Shown here: in pieces, positions 22,643 to 31,890 of the stretch
Layout of the letters: the number at the start of each line of letters is the position of its first letter
How positions within the stretch are numbered: position 1 is the first letter of the stretch
Assembly: GCA_016926065.1 (NCBI GenBank)
Contig: JAFGPI010000106.1
Span: 1-32,372, forward strand
Source of the DNA: Candidatus Krumholzibacteriota bacterium
GTDB lineage: Bacteria; Krumholzibacteriota; Krumholzibacteriia; Krumholzibacteriales; Krumholzibacteriaceae
DNA length: 32,372 bases
Direction: 5' to 3'
Translations under genes and position numbers: made by a program
The notes under the pieces: model-generated
What the model was told of the DNA's origin: nothing
Databases searched by the model: none
The model's input: only the letters and a program-made list of their open reading frames with translations

Positions 22643-24001
22643 ATGAGAAGAATAATCATACCAGTGGTAGTACTCACCGTGATGCTGAACCTGGCCCTCA
22701 CTCCGGGATCCGGGGAGAAGGGGGAAAGTGCCCCCTTCGGGGCTTTCCGGGAGAACGATTTCGAAAGACCCCTCACCTGCCGCCAGTGCCACATCGATAT
22801 CTACGAACAGTGGCGGCAGGCTATGATGTCGCAATCCTACGTGCATCATTGGGACGAGATCGAGTATTTCGACCTGGCCCTGGAACACGCCAAAAAGGAT
22901 TCCTCCCTGGAGGGCGCCATATCCGGCTGCAACGGCTGTCACACCCCCCTGATGTGGCTATCCGGGGTGAAGACCCCTCCGCGGCCGGAAGAGGGATCGC
23001 GGGCGAACGAGGGCGTTTCCTGCGATATCTGTCACACCATCACCGCACGGACCGGCGAACCTTCGGTCAACTTCAACTACGTCAACTCCCCGGGAAAGAC
23101 CAAGTACGCAAACCGCCGGGGAGTCAAAAGCCCCTACCACGAGACCCAGTACCTCGAATTCGTAAGGACGGCCGAATACTGCGGTATCTGCCACAACGAG
23201 ATGAATCCCTTCGGGATCTGGGTCAAGTCCACCCAGCTCGAGTGGGCGGCGGGACCCTACGCCAAGGAGGGAGTGCAATGCCACATCTGCCATATGCCCC
23301 GGGCCCCGGGCAGAAACGCCAACACCGCCGAGGAGGAGCACCCGGACGTGGCCCAGCATCTTTTCCACGGCGCCCACGATCCGGGAAAGGTGGGAGGAGC
23401 GATAGAGATGCGGATGCACCCGGTGGAAAGGGAGTTCGAACCGGGGGACCAGGTGGTAATCAAGGTACAGCTTTTCAACGGCAAATGCGGTCACAAGGTC
23501 CCCTCCGGATCGGCCGAGGAGAGGCAGCTCTGGCTGAGATTGACGGCCACCGACGCGGCGGGACGGGAGTATCACCTTCCGGTGGACCGCAAGGGATTCG
23601 AGGGCGAGGAGCAGACCATAACCAGCAATGAACCGGCCTACCAGGATATGGGATTCATGCTCGGCCGGGCCGGCTTCGCCGGCATCCCCCGGGACGCCCT
23701 GCCCGAAGGCGATCGGATATTCTGCCTCCCCTACTTCGACCGGGAGGGGCGCAGGACCATCGCCCAGTGGAATACGGCCTCTCTGGGCACCGATTACCGG
23801 ATCGGACCCCGGGAGACCAAGATAGAGACATACACCTGGACCATACCGGACGACATGGAGCCGGGCCGGGTAACCGTCAGGGGGACCCTTAAATACCGGC
23901 GGCTGGTGAAATCGGTGGCCGAGTTTCTGAAGGTTCCGGAGGACGAGACGGAGATAATCCCGGTCAATAACGCGGAGACCTGGTTCGAAGTCGTGGACTG
24001 A
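22643..24001 (+). CDS. Pentaheme c-type cytochrome (cytochrome c554-like)
   Basis: 452 residues from ATG 22643, chosen because it starts directly with a signal peptide (MRRIIIPVVVLTVMLNLAL); the track GTG at 22595 would put 16 basic residues before it. Five haem motifs lie in the first half: CRQCH (about 46), CNGCH (96), CDICH (127), CGICH (180), CHICH (213). The second half (about 220-452) has no Cys-haem motif and looks beta-rich (FEPGDQVVIKVQLFNG, KIETYTWTIPDDM), like the accessory domain of cytochrome c554-type proteins. It is exported and carries electrons in the periplasm or on the cell surface. The Cyc2-like gene begins 28 bases later, so the pair probably forms one electron path. Confidence 0.88.
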   Translation: MRRIIIPVVVLTVMLNLALTPGSGEKGESAPFGAFRENDFERPLTCRQCHIDIYEQWRQAMMSQSYVHHWDEIEYFDLALEHAKKDSSLEGAISGCNGCHTPLMWLSGVKTPPRPEEGSRANEGVSCDICHTITARTGEPSVNFNYVNSPGKTKYANRRGVKSPYHETQYLEFVRTAEYCGICHNEMNPFGIWVKSTQLEWAAGPYAKEGVQCHICHMPRAPGRNANTAEEEHPDVAQHLFHGAHDPGKVGGAIEMRMHPVEREFEPGDQVVIKVQLFNGKCGHKVPSGSAEERQLWLRLTATDAAGREYHLPVDRKGFEGEEQTITSNEPAYQDMGFMLGRAGFAGIPRDALPEGDRIFCLPYFDREGRRTIAQWNTASLGTDYRIGPRETKIETYTWTIPDDMEPGRVTVRGTLKYRRLVKSVAEFLKVPEDETEIIPVNNAETWFEVVD

Positions 24002-24029
24002 ATGCTTTTAGCGAAAAGGGAGGTTACAG

Positions 24030-25235
24030 ATGCCGTATCTCCAGGGCAGATGCATAAGGAATCCCGTTTGGGCCTTGCTTATTTTAGCTTTTATCTTAAC
24101 GCTTTGGCCTTCAGCGGCGGGGGCCATCCCCGCCTTCGCGCGTAAATACAAGTTTTCCTGCACAACCTGCCACGCGCCCGTTCCGAGGTTGAAACCTTTC
24201 GGGGAGGATTTCGCGGGCAACGCCTTCCAGCTGGACGAAAAGGAAGAGCCCAAAAGATATTTTCACGAGACCGGTGACGAGCATCTCACGCTGATGCGGG
24301 ATCTCCCCCTGGCGGTGAGATTCGACGCCTTCGTGGGACACACCCATTTCTCCGGCGGGAACATGAGCATGACCGATCTTAAGGTGCCCTACGGGCTTAA
24401 AATGATGTCGGGCGGTAACCTGTCGCGGCATATCGGGTACTACTTCTATTTCTATATGTCCGAGCAGGGAGAAGTGGCAGGCATCGAGGACGCCTATATC
24501 CATTTCAACGATCTGGGGGGAAAGGATCTCGACGTGATGGTGGGTCAGTTCCAGGTGTCGGACCCCCTGTTCAAGAGGGAGCTGCGCCTTACCTACCAGG
24601 ATTACCTGATATACAAGCTCAGGGTGGGCGAGTCCCCCACCAACCTGGCCTACGACCGGGGGATCATGATCTTATACGGCGCCCCCACCGGCACCGACGT
24701 GGTGCTGGAGATCGTGAACGGAAACGGTAAGGACGAGGAGGGAGAAACCGGATTCGACAACGAGCAGTGGAAGAACGTCTTTCTGCGCCTATCCCACTCC
24801 TGCGGGCCGGTCAGGGTCGGTGGATTCGGCTATTTATGCAACTCGAAAAAACTGGGCGCCGGTAACCTGGAAAACCAGCACTACTACTGGGGAGTGGACG
24901 GGACGGTCGATTTCGGAAAAACAGTTCAGATCAACGGGCAGTACCTGGAGCGCCGCGACGACAATCCCTTCTGGGAAACGGGCCCGGTGGAAGAATACAG
25001 GGTCAAGGGCGGTCTGGCCGAACTGGTATGGGCCCCCCGGGGAGTGGACGGAAGATCGTACGTGACCCTGCTGGCGAATATCATAGATTCGGATAAGGGG
25101 CTCTACGACTGCCGGGCCGTTACCCTGAGCTACAGCTACCTGTTGAGGCGTAACATGAGGCTGCTGGCGGAAGTCACCTACGAAGACGAATGGGAGCAAT
25201 ACGATTTCATCACCGGACTGGTGTCGGCCTTTTAG
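24030..25235 (+). CDS. Cyc2-like fused monohaem cytochrome - outer-membrane beta-barrel
   Basis: 401 residues. Signal peptide (WALLILAFILTLWPSAAGA), then AIPAFARKYKFSCTTCH with one haem at about residue 44, then a long region of alternating amphipathic strands (YYFYFYMSEQG, AYIHFNDL, VMVGQFQVSD, LRLLAEVTYEDEW) ending in Phe, the outer-membrane barrel signature. The haem region matches the Cyc2 pattern AxPxFARQTGxxCxxCH except that QTG is KYK. Cyc2 is the fused porin-cytochrome of Fe(II)-oxidising bacteria; related families serve other electron exchange at the outer membrane. GGGAGG lies 6 bases before the ATG and the pentahaem gene directly precedes it. Direction of electron flow is unknown. 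Confidence 0.78.
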   Translation: MPYLQGRCIRNPVWALLILAFILTLWPSAAGAIPAFARKYKFSCTTCHAPVPRLKPFGEDFAGNAFQLDEKEEPKRYFHETGDEHLTLMRDLPLAVRFDAFVGHTHFSGGNMSMTDLKVPYGLKMMSGGNLSRHIGYYFYFYMSEQGEVAGIEDAYIHFNDLGGKDLDVMVGQFQVSDPLFKRELRLTYQDYLIYKLRVGESPTNLAYDRGIMILYGAPTGTDVVLEIVNGNGKDEEGETGFDNEQWKNVFLRLSHSCGPVRVGGFGYLCNSKKLGAGNLENQHYYWGVDGTVDFGKTVQINGQYLERRDDNPFWETGPVEEYRVKGGLAELVWAPRGVDGRSYVTLLANIIDSDKGLYDCRAVTLSYSYLLRRNMRLLAEVTYEDEWEQYDFITGLVSAF

Positions 25236-25350
25236 GCTGGCCGGCCCCCCGGCCACCGGGTGAACCGGCCCCTCGGGGTAAGCTAAACCGATCCCTCCCG
25301 CGCTCAGGGGTTTTGCCAATCTATCCGGTTTGGTTTAGTATCGGGTCCCT

Positions 25351-25438
25351 CACCGAGGAAGAACCGCGCCATCCGGATCTATCCCGGGGCATATAATTCG
25401 TAGAGCCCGCCACCGAGGAGGTATCGCGCCGGCCGGAT
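25351..25438. repeat. Imperfect 28-bp direct repeat, 60 bases apart
   Basis: CACCGAGGAAGAACCGCGCC (25351-) and CACCGAGGAGGTATCGCGCC (25411-) each run on to CCGGAT and match at 23 of 28 positions. They lie in the 250-base gap before the S9 hydrolase gene. A GC-rich hairpin GGCCGG-CCCC-CCGGCC (about 25240) is also in this gap but has no U-run. Confidence 0.45.
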
Positions 25439-25486
25439 GCATGAGTTGCGCGGATATTTCATAAAGATCACTGGTAAGGAGGCATC

Positions 25487-26569
25487 ATGAACAAAAGTGC
25501 TGTTTGCATGATACTGACCGTGCTGCTTCTGGCATCTTTCAGTCCCGCCCGGGGCCAGGACCGGGAGGATAAGAGCGCGGTCCAGAAACTGTTAGAGGCG
25601 AATGAGAATCTCCGTCACCGGCTGGACGAGATGGAAAAACTGGTCGATGACCTGGTATGGTTTGAAAGGGTGGGAGGGGTGGCCTACATAGACAAGGTCT
25701 ACCTGACCGGCCCGCCGCGCTGGAGGGAGAAGAATCCCACCGCCCAGGGAGCGGGCAACCGGGTCAAGTTCTGGTCGTACGTATTCATCCCCCGGGGGAT
25801 AGATACCACCAAGAAGTACCCCCTCATCGTCCTCCCCCATGGAGGGGTGCACAGCAACTTTTCCACTTACTATACCCATATCGTAAAAGAGCTGATGGCG
25901 CAGCGCTATATAGTGGTGGCCCCGGAATACCGGGGCAGCACCGGATACGGACGCTCCCATTACGAAAAGATCGATTACGGCGGACTGGAGATCGAGGACG
26001 CCCGCTCCAGCCGCGACTACATGCTGGAGAACTATAGCTTTGTCGACGGCGGCAGGGTGGGAATCATCGGCTGGAGCCACGGCGGCCTGATAGCCTTAAT
26101 GAACGTCTTCGAGCACCCCGATCTTTACCAGGTCGCCTTCGCCGGAGTGCCGGTCTCCGACCTGATCGCCCGCATGGGATATCAGACCCAGAATTACCGC
26201 GATCTCTACTCGGCCGATTTTCATATCGGCCAAACCGCCTACGAGAACTTGGGGGAATACCGCCGGCGCTCACCGGCCTGGCAGGCCCACAAGCTCAAAA
26301 CACCCCTCTTGATACACACCAACACCAACGACGACGACGTGAACGTGCTGGAGGTGGAGCACCTGATCAAATCGCTCCAGGCCGCGGGGAAGAAATTCGA
26401 GTACGAGATCTTTCAGGCCGTGCCGGGAGGTCACTCCTTCGACCGCATGGATACCCGCCAGGCCAAGGAGATACGCCTCAAGATATACCGGTTCCTGGCA
26501 GGCTATCTGAAGCCCCCGGTGAGTTTCAATTCGGTGCAGGATATCGAAAAGGCGGCCTACCGGGAGTAG
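25487..26569 (+). CDS. Exported S9 (prolyl-oligopeptidase type) alpha/beta hydrolase
   Basis: 360 residues with a signal peptide (about 1-23) and AAGGAGG before the ATG. The hydrolase domain (about 95-345) has the S9 features: oxyanion strand LPHGGVHSNF, EYRGSTGYG, nucleophile elbow GWSHGG (Ser about 197), acid TNDDD and base GGHSFD. The N-terminal beta-propeller of prolyl oligopeptidase is missing; instead there is a short coiled coil (AVQKLLEANENLRHRLDEMEKLVDD). It may be a peptidase or an esterase acting in the periplasm or outside. No operon partner is obvious: cytochromes lie 250 bases upstream and glgC is convergent. Confidence 0.85.
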   Translation: MNKSAVCMILTVLLLASFSPARGQDREDKSAVQKLLEANENLRHRLDEMEKLVDDLVWFERVGGVAYIDKVYLTGPPRWREKNPTAQGAGNRVKFWSYVFIPRGIDTTKKYPLIVLPHGGVHSNFSTYYTHIVKELMAQRYIVVAPEYRGSTGYGRSHYEKIDYGGLEIEDARSSRDYMLENYSFVDGGRVGIIGWSHGGLIALMNVFEHPDLYQVAFAGVPVSDLIARMGYQTQNYRDLYSADFHIGQTAYENLGEYRRRSPAWQAHKLKTPLLIHTNTNDDDVNVLEVEHLIKSLQAAGKKFEYEIFQAVPGGHSFDRMDTRQAKEIRLKIYRFLAGYLKPPVSFNSVQDIEKAAYRE

Positions 26570-26661
26570 GTCCGTGATCATAGCCTTTCCCCAGGGGAAC
26601 TGTGCCGGGATGCCGTACAGTGCCTACAGGATGGGGGCATATTAGCGGAAAGAGCCTCCGC

Positions 26662-27936
26662 CTAAAACTTCGTCCCGTCCTGCAGCACCGCTCCCTTGGC
26701 CACCACGATGATACCGTCGCGCACGAATATCTTTTCCTCCGGATCGTCGTAATTCTTGAGCTGCTTCCGGTTCTCCAGCACCACGTTTTTCCCGATCCTC
26801 ACGTTTGTATCTATGATCGCCCTCTTGATCACCGAGCGGGGACCGATCCCCAGGGGAGGGACGCGCTGGCCGGGCGCGGAACTGGAATCGTACGAATCGG
26901 CTCCGATGATCAACGAATCCTCGATCAGCGCGCCCGCTCCGATCATGGAACGCAGGCCGATTATGGAGCGCCTTATCTCGGCCCGGTCTATGAAACAGCC
27001 GGCGTTGAGTATCGATTTTTCGATGGTTCCCTTGCTCACCTTGGAGCCGGGAAGAAAGCGGGGGTGGGTGTAGAGGGGCAGATTTATCTCGAAGAGGTTG
27101 AACTTGGGGTCCTTTTCGAGAAGTTCCATATGAGCCCGGTAAAAAGCCTTGATCGTTCCGATATCCACCCAGTAGTCGTCGAACAGGAAGGCATGCACGT
27201 TCAACCGGCCCAGGGCTTCGGGCAGCACCTCCTTGGCGAAATCGATCACCTGGGGATTATCCCCCAGAACCTCCCGCAGCACGCCGAATTTGAATAGATA
27301 GATTCCCATGGACCCCAGGTAGGGACGGCGCCGGGATTCCGCGGCGGAAAGCCCCAGGGCCCTGGTATTGGTCCTCATCTCTACCAGGGCCGCCCCCCGC
27401 GGTTTCTCCCTGAACTCGGTGATCCGGCCCCGGGCATTGTCATGCAGGATTCCCAGGTCCGGCGCCTGGGCGCGGTTGACCGGGTGCACGGCAATGCTGA
27501 TATCGGCGCCTTTCATGCGGTGATGATCTATGAAGTCCATGAAATCCATGCGGTAGAGATGATCGCCCGAGAGGATCAGAACGTCCCGGCAGGGAAAATC
27601 GCTGAGATGGGGAAGGACCTGCCGCACCGCGTCCGCCGTTCCCTGGTACCAGTCGGATGAGACCGGGGTCTGCTCCGCCGCCAAGATTTCCACGAATCCG
27701 TCGCTGAAGTTGTCGAACCGGTAGGTGCGCGAAATGTGTTGATTGAGCGAGGCCGAATTGAATTGCGTCAACACGTAAATGCGGTTCAGCTTCGAATTGA
27801 TGCAATTGCTGACCGTAACGTCTATCAGGCGGTAGTTGCCGGCCAGCGGCACCGCCGGCTTGGAGCGGTTCTTGGTCAGCGGATAGAGCCGGGTCCCTCT
27901 TCCGCCGCCCAGTATCACCACGGTTACGTCTTTCAT
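26662..27936 (-). CDS. glgC: Glucose-1-phosphate adenylyltransferase (ADP-glucose pyrophosphorylase)
   Basis: 424 residues. The N-terminal nucleotidyltransferase domain has GGGRGTRLYPLTKNRSKPAVP, RLIDVTVSNCINS, the glucose-1-phosphate region ITEFREKP and DYWVDIGTI; the C-terminal half is a left-handed beta-helix (GCFIDRAEIRRSIIGLRSMI, RSVIKRAIIDTNVRIG). It makes ADP-glucose from ATP and glucose-1-phosphate for glycogen synthesis in the cytoplasm. The form, with KPAVPLAG and a PPLGIGPRSVIKRAIID segment, is nearer the cyanobacterial/plant type than the enterobacterial one. AAGGAAG precedes the ATG. It lies 88 bases after the M16 genes on the same strand. Confidence 0.95.
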   Translation of the reverse strand: MKDVTVVILGGGRGTRLYPLTKNRSKPAVPLAGNYRLIDVTVSNCINSKLNRIYVLTQFNSASLNQHISRTYRFDNFSDGFVEILAAEQTPVSSDWYQGTADAVRQVLPHLSDFPCRDVLILSGDHLYRMDFMDFIDHHRMKGADISIAVHPVNRAQAPDLGILHDNARGRITEFREKPRGAALVEMRTNTRALGLSAAESRRRPYLGSMGIYLFKFGVLREVLGDNPQVIDFAKEVLPEALGRLNVHAFLFDDYWVDIGTIKAFYRAHMELLEKDPKFNLFEINLPLYTHPRFLPGSKVSKGTIEKSILNAGCFIDRAEIRRSIIGLRSMIGAGALIEDSLIIGADSYDSSSAPGQRVPPLGIGPRSVIKRAIIDTNVRIGKNVVLENRKQLKNYDDPEEKIFVRDGIIVVAKGAVLQDGTKF

Positions 27937-28024
27937 GACTTCCTTCAGGAGGAAATGCCGGGTGGGGCCCGGCTTTCCCCCTGCGTGCTCACCCGCCGCT
28001 GGGGCGGGATTAAATCACCTCTTT

Positions 28025-29446
28025 CTACTCCGTCTTCAGCTCGATTTCCTGAACCTCGCCGAAATCGCTCAGCGGCCGGTCGAACTGATCCTTGTCTCCG
28101 ACCACCAGCACCGACAGCTTGTCCCGCAACAGATATTTGTCGGCCGCCCGGCGGATTTCCTCCACGGTGAGCTTGGCGTAGGTCTCCATGTCCATCTCCG
28201 GGGTATCCAGGGGCCGGCCTTCGAATCTCAGCCCCACCAGCCTTCTGACCATGCCGCTCTTTGAATCGTAGTCGAATACCTGCCCATTGAGAAAAGAATC
28301 GACCGCCTTTCTCAGCTCCTCCTCGGTGGGGCCGACGGTCTTCATGCGGGTAATCTGATCCATAATAATATTTATGGCCCGGCTGTATTCATCCGCCTTG
28401 GTGCCCCGAGAGTAGGCGTAGAAGGGCCCCACCGCGAAAGCGTCCTGCCCGTAACGGGAGCCGGTGGAATAAGCCAGTCCCTTCTTCACCCTCACTTCCT
28501 CGGTGATCCAGGAGGTAAAGGAACCTCCGCCGAGGATGAAGTTCATGATGTTTACCGCGCAGTGATCGGGATTATTGGAGTTTATCCCCAGGTGTCCGAT
28601 CATGATGTAAGCCTGGTTGATATCCTTATAGGCGTAATGATAACTTTCGGCCGGCTTGGCCTTCACCTCGGGCACGGGGGGGATATCGACCTCCGCCCTT
28701 TCCCACCCGGACAGCGCCAGGTTCAGGGCCTTCTCGATTTCCGCCCGGGTCACATCCCCGCTGACGCCGAGGATGGCGTTGTTGGGGTGAAAATAGGTCC
28801 GGTGGAAATCCACCAGATCGTCCCGCATCACCGCGGAGACGGTGGCGGTGGTGCTTTCCCAGCCGTAGGGATGATCCTGGTAGAGGATCTTCATGAACTC
28901 CCGACGGGCTATGTCTCCCGGTTGATCGTTCTGCCTCCTGATCTCCTCCAGCATATCGTTGCGCTTCTTTTCTATCTTATCCTCCGGAAAGAGGGGATTC
29001 ATTATCAGATCGCTCATGATGGAAAGAACCTGGGCCAGGTCTTTTTTCATGCAGCTGGCCGCGATAATGCTGTTCAAACTGCCCCCGTATATCTCCACGC
29101 TGGCCGGCAGGAACTCGAGCTCATCGTTGAGCTTATCGGAGGGCCAGTCCCGGGAGCCTCCGTTTCGAATGACCCAGTTGACCATTTCGTTCAGACCGTA
29201 TTTTTCCGGATCGGGGAAATAGGTTTTTATCAGGATAACTACGTCCACCACCGGTATTTCTTGGTCCTCGATCAAAAACCCTTCCAATCCGTTATCCAAT
29301 GATATATCAATCACTTCCGGAGTTGTTATATCCAATTGGGGATACTTCAAATCACTGGGGTGTTTTCTCTTCCCGGCCAGCAGCGGGGTGGCCAGGGCGA
29401 TCGCCAGCACCACCGCCAACACCCCGATAAGGACCTTTCTTTTCAT
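28025..29446 (-). CDS. M16 peptidase-family protein without zinc motif (non-catalytic subunit)
   Basis: 473 residues from ATG 29446 with AGGAG 7 bases upstream; ATG 29464 is an alternative. Signal peptide (KVLIGVLAVVLAIALATPLLA). Both M16 halves are present (YPQLDITTPEVIDISLDNGL; SYHYAYKDINQAYIMIGHLG; the GGGSFTSWITEEVRVKKGLAYS block), but the zinc motif HxxEH is replaced: the aligned segment reads YGLNEMVNWVIRNGG. The C-terminal R/Y pair region of M16 (GLAYSTGSRYG) is kept, the usual state of the partner subunit in two-gene M16 systems. It is the companion of the catalytic gene just upstream and is probably periplasmic. Confidence 0.88.
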   Translation of the reverse strand: MKRKVLIGVLAVVLAIALATPLLAGKRKHPSDLKYPQLDITTPEVIDISLDNGLEGFLIEDQEIPVVDVVILIKTYFPDPEKYGLNEMVNWVIRNGGSRDWPSDKLNDELEFLPASVEIYGGSLNSIIAASCMKKDLAQVLSIMSDLIMNPLFPEDKIEKKRNDMLEEIRRQNDQPGDIARREFMKILYQDHPYGWESTTATVSAVMRDDLVDFHRTYFHPNNAILGVSGDVTRAEIEKALNLALSGWERAEVDIPPVPEVKAKPAESYHYAYKDINQAYIMIGHLGINSNNPDHCAVNIMNFILGGGSFTSWITEEVRVKKGLAYSTGSRYGQDAFAVGPFYAYSRGTKADEYSRAINIIMDQITRMKTVGPTEEELRKAVDSFLNGQVFDYDSKSGMVRRLVGLRFEGRPLDTPEMDMETYAKLTVEEIRRAADKYLLRDKLSVLVVGDKDQFDRPLSDFGEVQEIELKTE

Positions 29447-29467
29447 TTCGGCTCTCCTTTTCATTTT

Positions 29468-31375
29468 CTATTCCTTGTCCTTGTCCTTAACAAAACCGGC
29501 GGCCTTGGCCTGTTTCCACAATTCCTGGGCGTATGCCTTCATCTCGGCTTCCGAGCGCATACTCTGAAACTTCTGCACCACCGCCTGGGCCTCTTCCGGG
29601 GGAAGGGACATGATGTAGGCCCGCAGCACCTGCTGGTCGAATTCCTCCGCTTCTCCCGTCTCGCCTTCTTCCGCTTCCTCTTTCACCTGTACCCGGAAGG
29701 CCACGGTGCGGTTTTTCGGCACCAGGTATTTCTTGGCTATCTCCATCACCTCTTCGGGTGTCACTTCCTTGATCATTTCGTTCTGCTTGAACATGGCCTT
29801 GTAGTCGCCCAGGAAGATTTCTCCGATCAACAGCGTAAAGGCGATGCCCAGGTTGGATCCCAGCTGCCTGATCTGCCGCGCATCCAGCTGATTCTTGATA
29901 CGCTGCAGCTCGCGGTCCGAGACCGGCTCGGTCTTGAGCTTATCGATCTCCTCGTATATCGCCTGCTCCACTTCTTCCAGGGTATGCGGGTGCCGGGGCT
30001 CGGCCTGGATGACCAGCAGGTTGTCATACCGGTTTCCCGGGCCCTCGTAGACCCGGGGAGGCCGGGCGGTGAGCTGTTTCTCCTCGAATATCGTTTTGTA
30101 GAGCCGGGAAGTGCGCCCTCCCGCCAGAACATCGGAGAGAACCTGGAAGGCCACCGCTTCGGGATTGGGAAATATCGGCTTATGATATCCGATCATCATC
30201 TTGGGATTGGCGTCGTGCTCGATCACCAGCCTCCTTTCCCCCTGCTGCTCGGGCTCGCGCGTTTCCAGGGGGGGAGGGGGCTCCTGGGCGGGTATCGATT
30301 CGAAGTACTTCTTGGCCAGCTTCTTGACCGCTTTCGCATCCACATCCCCCACCACCACGGCGGTGGCGTTATTGGGGGCGTAGTTGATCCGGTGGTACTC
30401 CATCAGCTCCTTCCGGTCGGTGGTCAAAAGATCGCTCATCCAGCCCAGCACCGGCCACTTGTAGGGACAGGCGGTAAAGGCCACCGAGTTGAAGGCCTCG
30501 TCCAGAACGTCGTCGGGGTCGTTTTCGCTCATGCGCCGCTCCTCCATCACCACGTCCCTCTCCGACCAGAATTCGCGGAAGACCGGAGTATCCATCCGAT
30601 CCGATTCCATGGTCATCCACAGCTCCAGCCGGTTCGCCGGAAGTTAGACGTAATAGACGGTGAAATCACTGGAGGTGCCGGCGTTGAGCATCCGGGAGCC
30701 GTTGTTCATGTAGGTTTCCCAGAGCTCGTTGTTCACGATATAATTCGCGCGCTGTTCTTCCTGCAGCCGGGCGATCTCGCCCCAGGCCGCTTCATACTCC
30801 AGGTACATCTGGAGAAAATCTTTTCCCTCATCCTGGAGAAGATGCTTCCGTTCGGTAAGTTCCGGGGGAAGCTTCTCCAGGGCGTTGATCTTTTCCACCA
30901 GCAGCTTGTTCTGCTTGTATTTATCCGTTCCGACCTCTTCCTTTTCCGCTTCGGTGAACTTGTTCAGTATGGTCTTGCTGAATTCCTTGAAAATTTCAAA
31001 ACGCCATTCACCCATCTCCTTGCGCAGGTGGATGGTCTTTTCACCCAGCTCATCCGTTTTTTCGATATAGGGAATCTCTTTTTTATAATTATTGGTACCC
31101 ATCATCGTGGTGCCCTTGAACATCATGTGCTCAAGCAGATGGGAGATTCCCGTGACATTCGGTTTTTCGTTGGCGGACCCCACGTTGAACACGATGGCGA
31201 AGAAAGCCACCGGTGCCTCGTGGCGCTCTACCACCAGGAATTTCATCCCGTTCTTAAGCTCGAATTCATTGACCTTGTCTTCCAGCGTTACAGCCCCCCC
31301 CGGGGACTGCATGAGCAGTCCCACGGCCAGCAACCCGATCACCGCCAGGAAAAGGCCCCTGCCCTTTCTGTGCAT
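29468..31375 (-). pseudogene. Catalytic M16 zinc peptidase interrupted by one in-frame TAA
   Basis: Two track ORFs form one gene in one frame. From ATG 31375 (AAGGAGG upstream) come a signal peptide, the N-terminal M16 domain and the zinc motif HLLEH (GISHLLEHMMFKGT). A charged insertion of about 110 residues follows, then SSDFTVYYV, TAA (30646-30644) and, without shift, LPANRLELWMTMESDRM, PVFREFWSERDVVMEERR and the second M16 domain. In relatives this place reads VSLPSNRLELW, so TCA to TAA, one base, explains the break. The Glu zinc ligand expected in the VMEERR region lies after the stop, so the truncated product should be inactive; restart at ATG 30616 would give a protein without HxxEH or signal peptide. 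The intact length would be about 635 residues. Confidence 0.85.
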
Positions 31376-31890
31376 GCTTCCTCCTTCCCGGAAGTTCATT
31401 GAATCAGAGGGCTTTCTCGACCCTCTTCGCGATTCCTTGCATACGATTCGCGCCCAGGTCAATCAGGCTTATCCGCCCGATAGTCATTATTAAAAATGAA
31501 ATGGTAGCAGCCTCTCCCCGGATATTCAACAGATTTCAGGACAGGCTCCACGGGAAAGGTGGATCCAACGTGGCAGGGATTTCCCCTGGCCGTTTACCGC
31601 CGGATCAAGGACGCACCAGAATTTTACGCCAAAACTTTATATTACCATGGCGGCCGGCTGATAACTGATACCTTGATTTATTTGTAAGAATCTGAGAATA
31701 TTGTTTATGCCGGGGGAAAAATAGTATAAAAATTTGGGGTGGAAGCTTCCCCCGCGGGATGGGCCGAGGATCCACAGCACGGTGGGGCTATACAACCCCG
31801 CGTAAAAATGAAGACCGCATCCCGCCCCGGGCGCTGCAAAAAACCGGTATTGGGGGAAAAACCCCCGGCAGACTCATAGAAGGTGGAGTG
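31376..31890. other. Divergent intergenic region between M16 and enolase-like genes
   Basis: About 500 bases without a gene I can support. It holds a plus-strand promoter candidate, TTGTTT (31701-31706), 18-base spacer, TATAAA (31725-31730), and a hairpin GGGGG-AAAAA-CCCCC (31852-31866) 24 bases before the enolase-like start, which could affect its translation. No clear promoter was found for the M16 genes. Confidence 0.4.

Noticed and set aside
22786-23631. 281-codon plus-strand ORF
   Set aside because: Alternative frame inside the pentahaem cytochrome gene; Arg/Gly/Pro-rich shadow.
29336-31402. 688-codon plus-strand ORF
   Set aside because: Lies antisense to the M16 genes, is His/Leu/Gly-rich in the way reverse frames of GC-rich genes are, and has no domain or ribosome site.
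31808-31879. 23-codon ORF before the enolase-like gene
   Set aside because: No ribosome site and no family; the GGGGG-AAAAA-CCCCC hairpin inside it is noted only as a structure.
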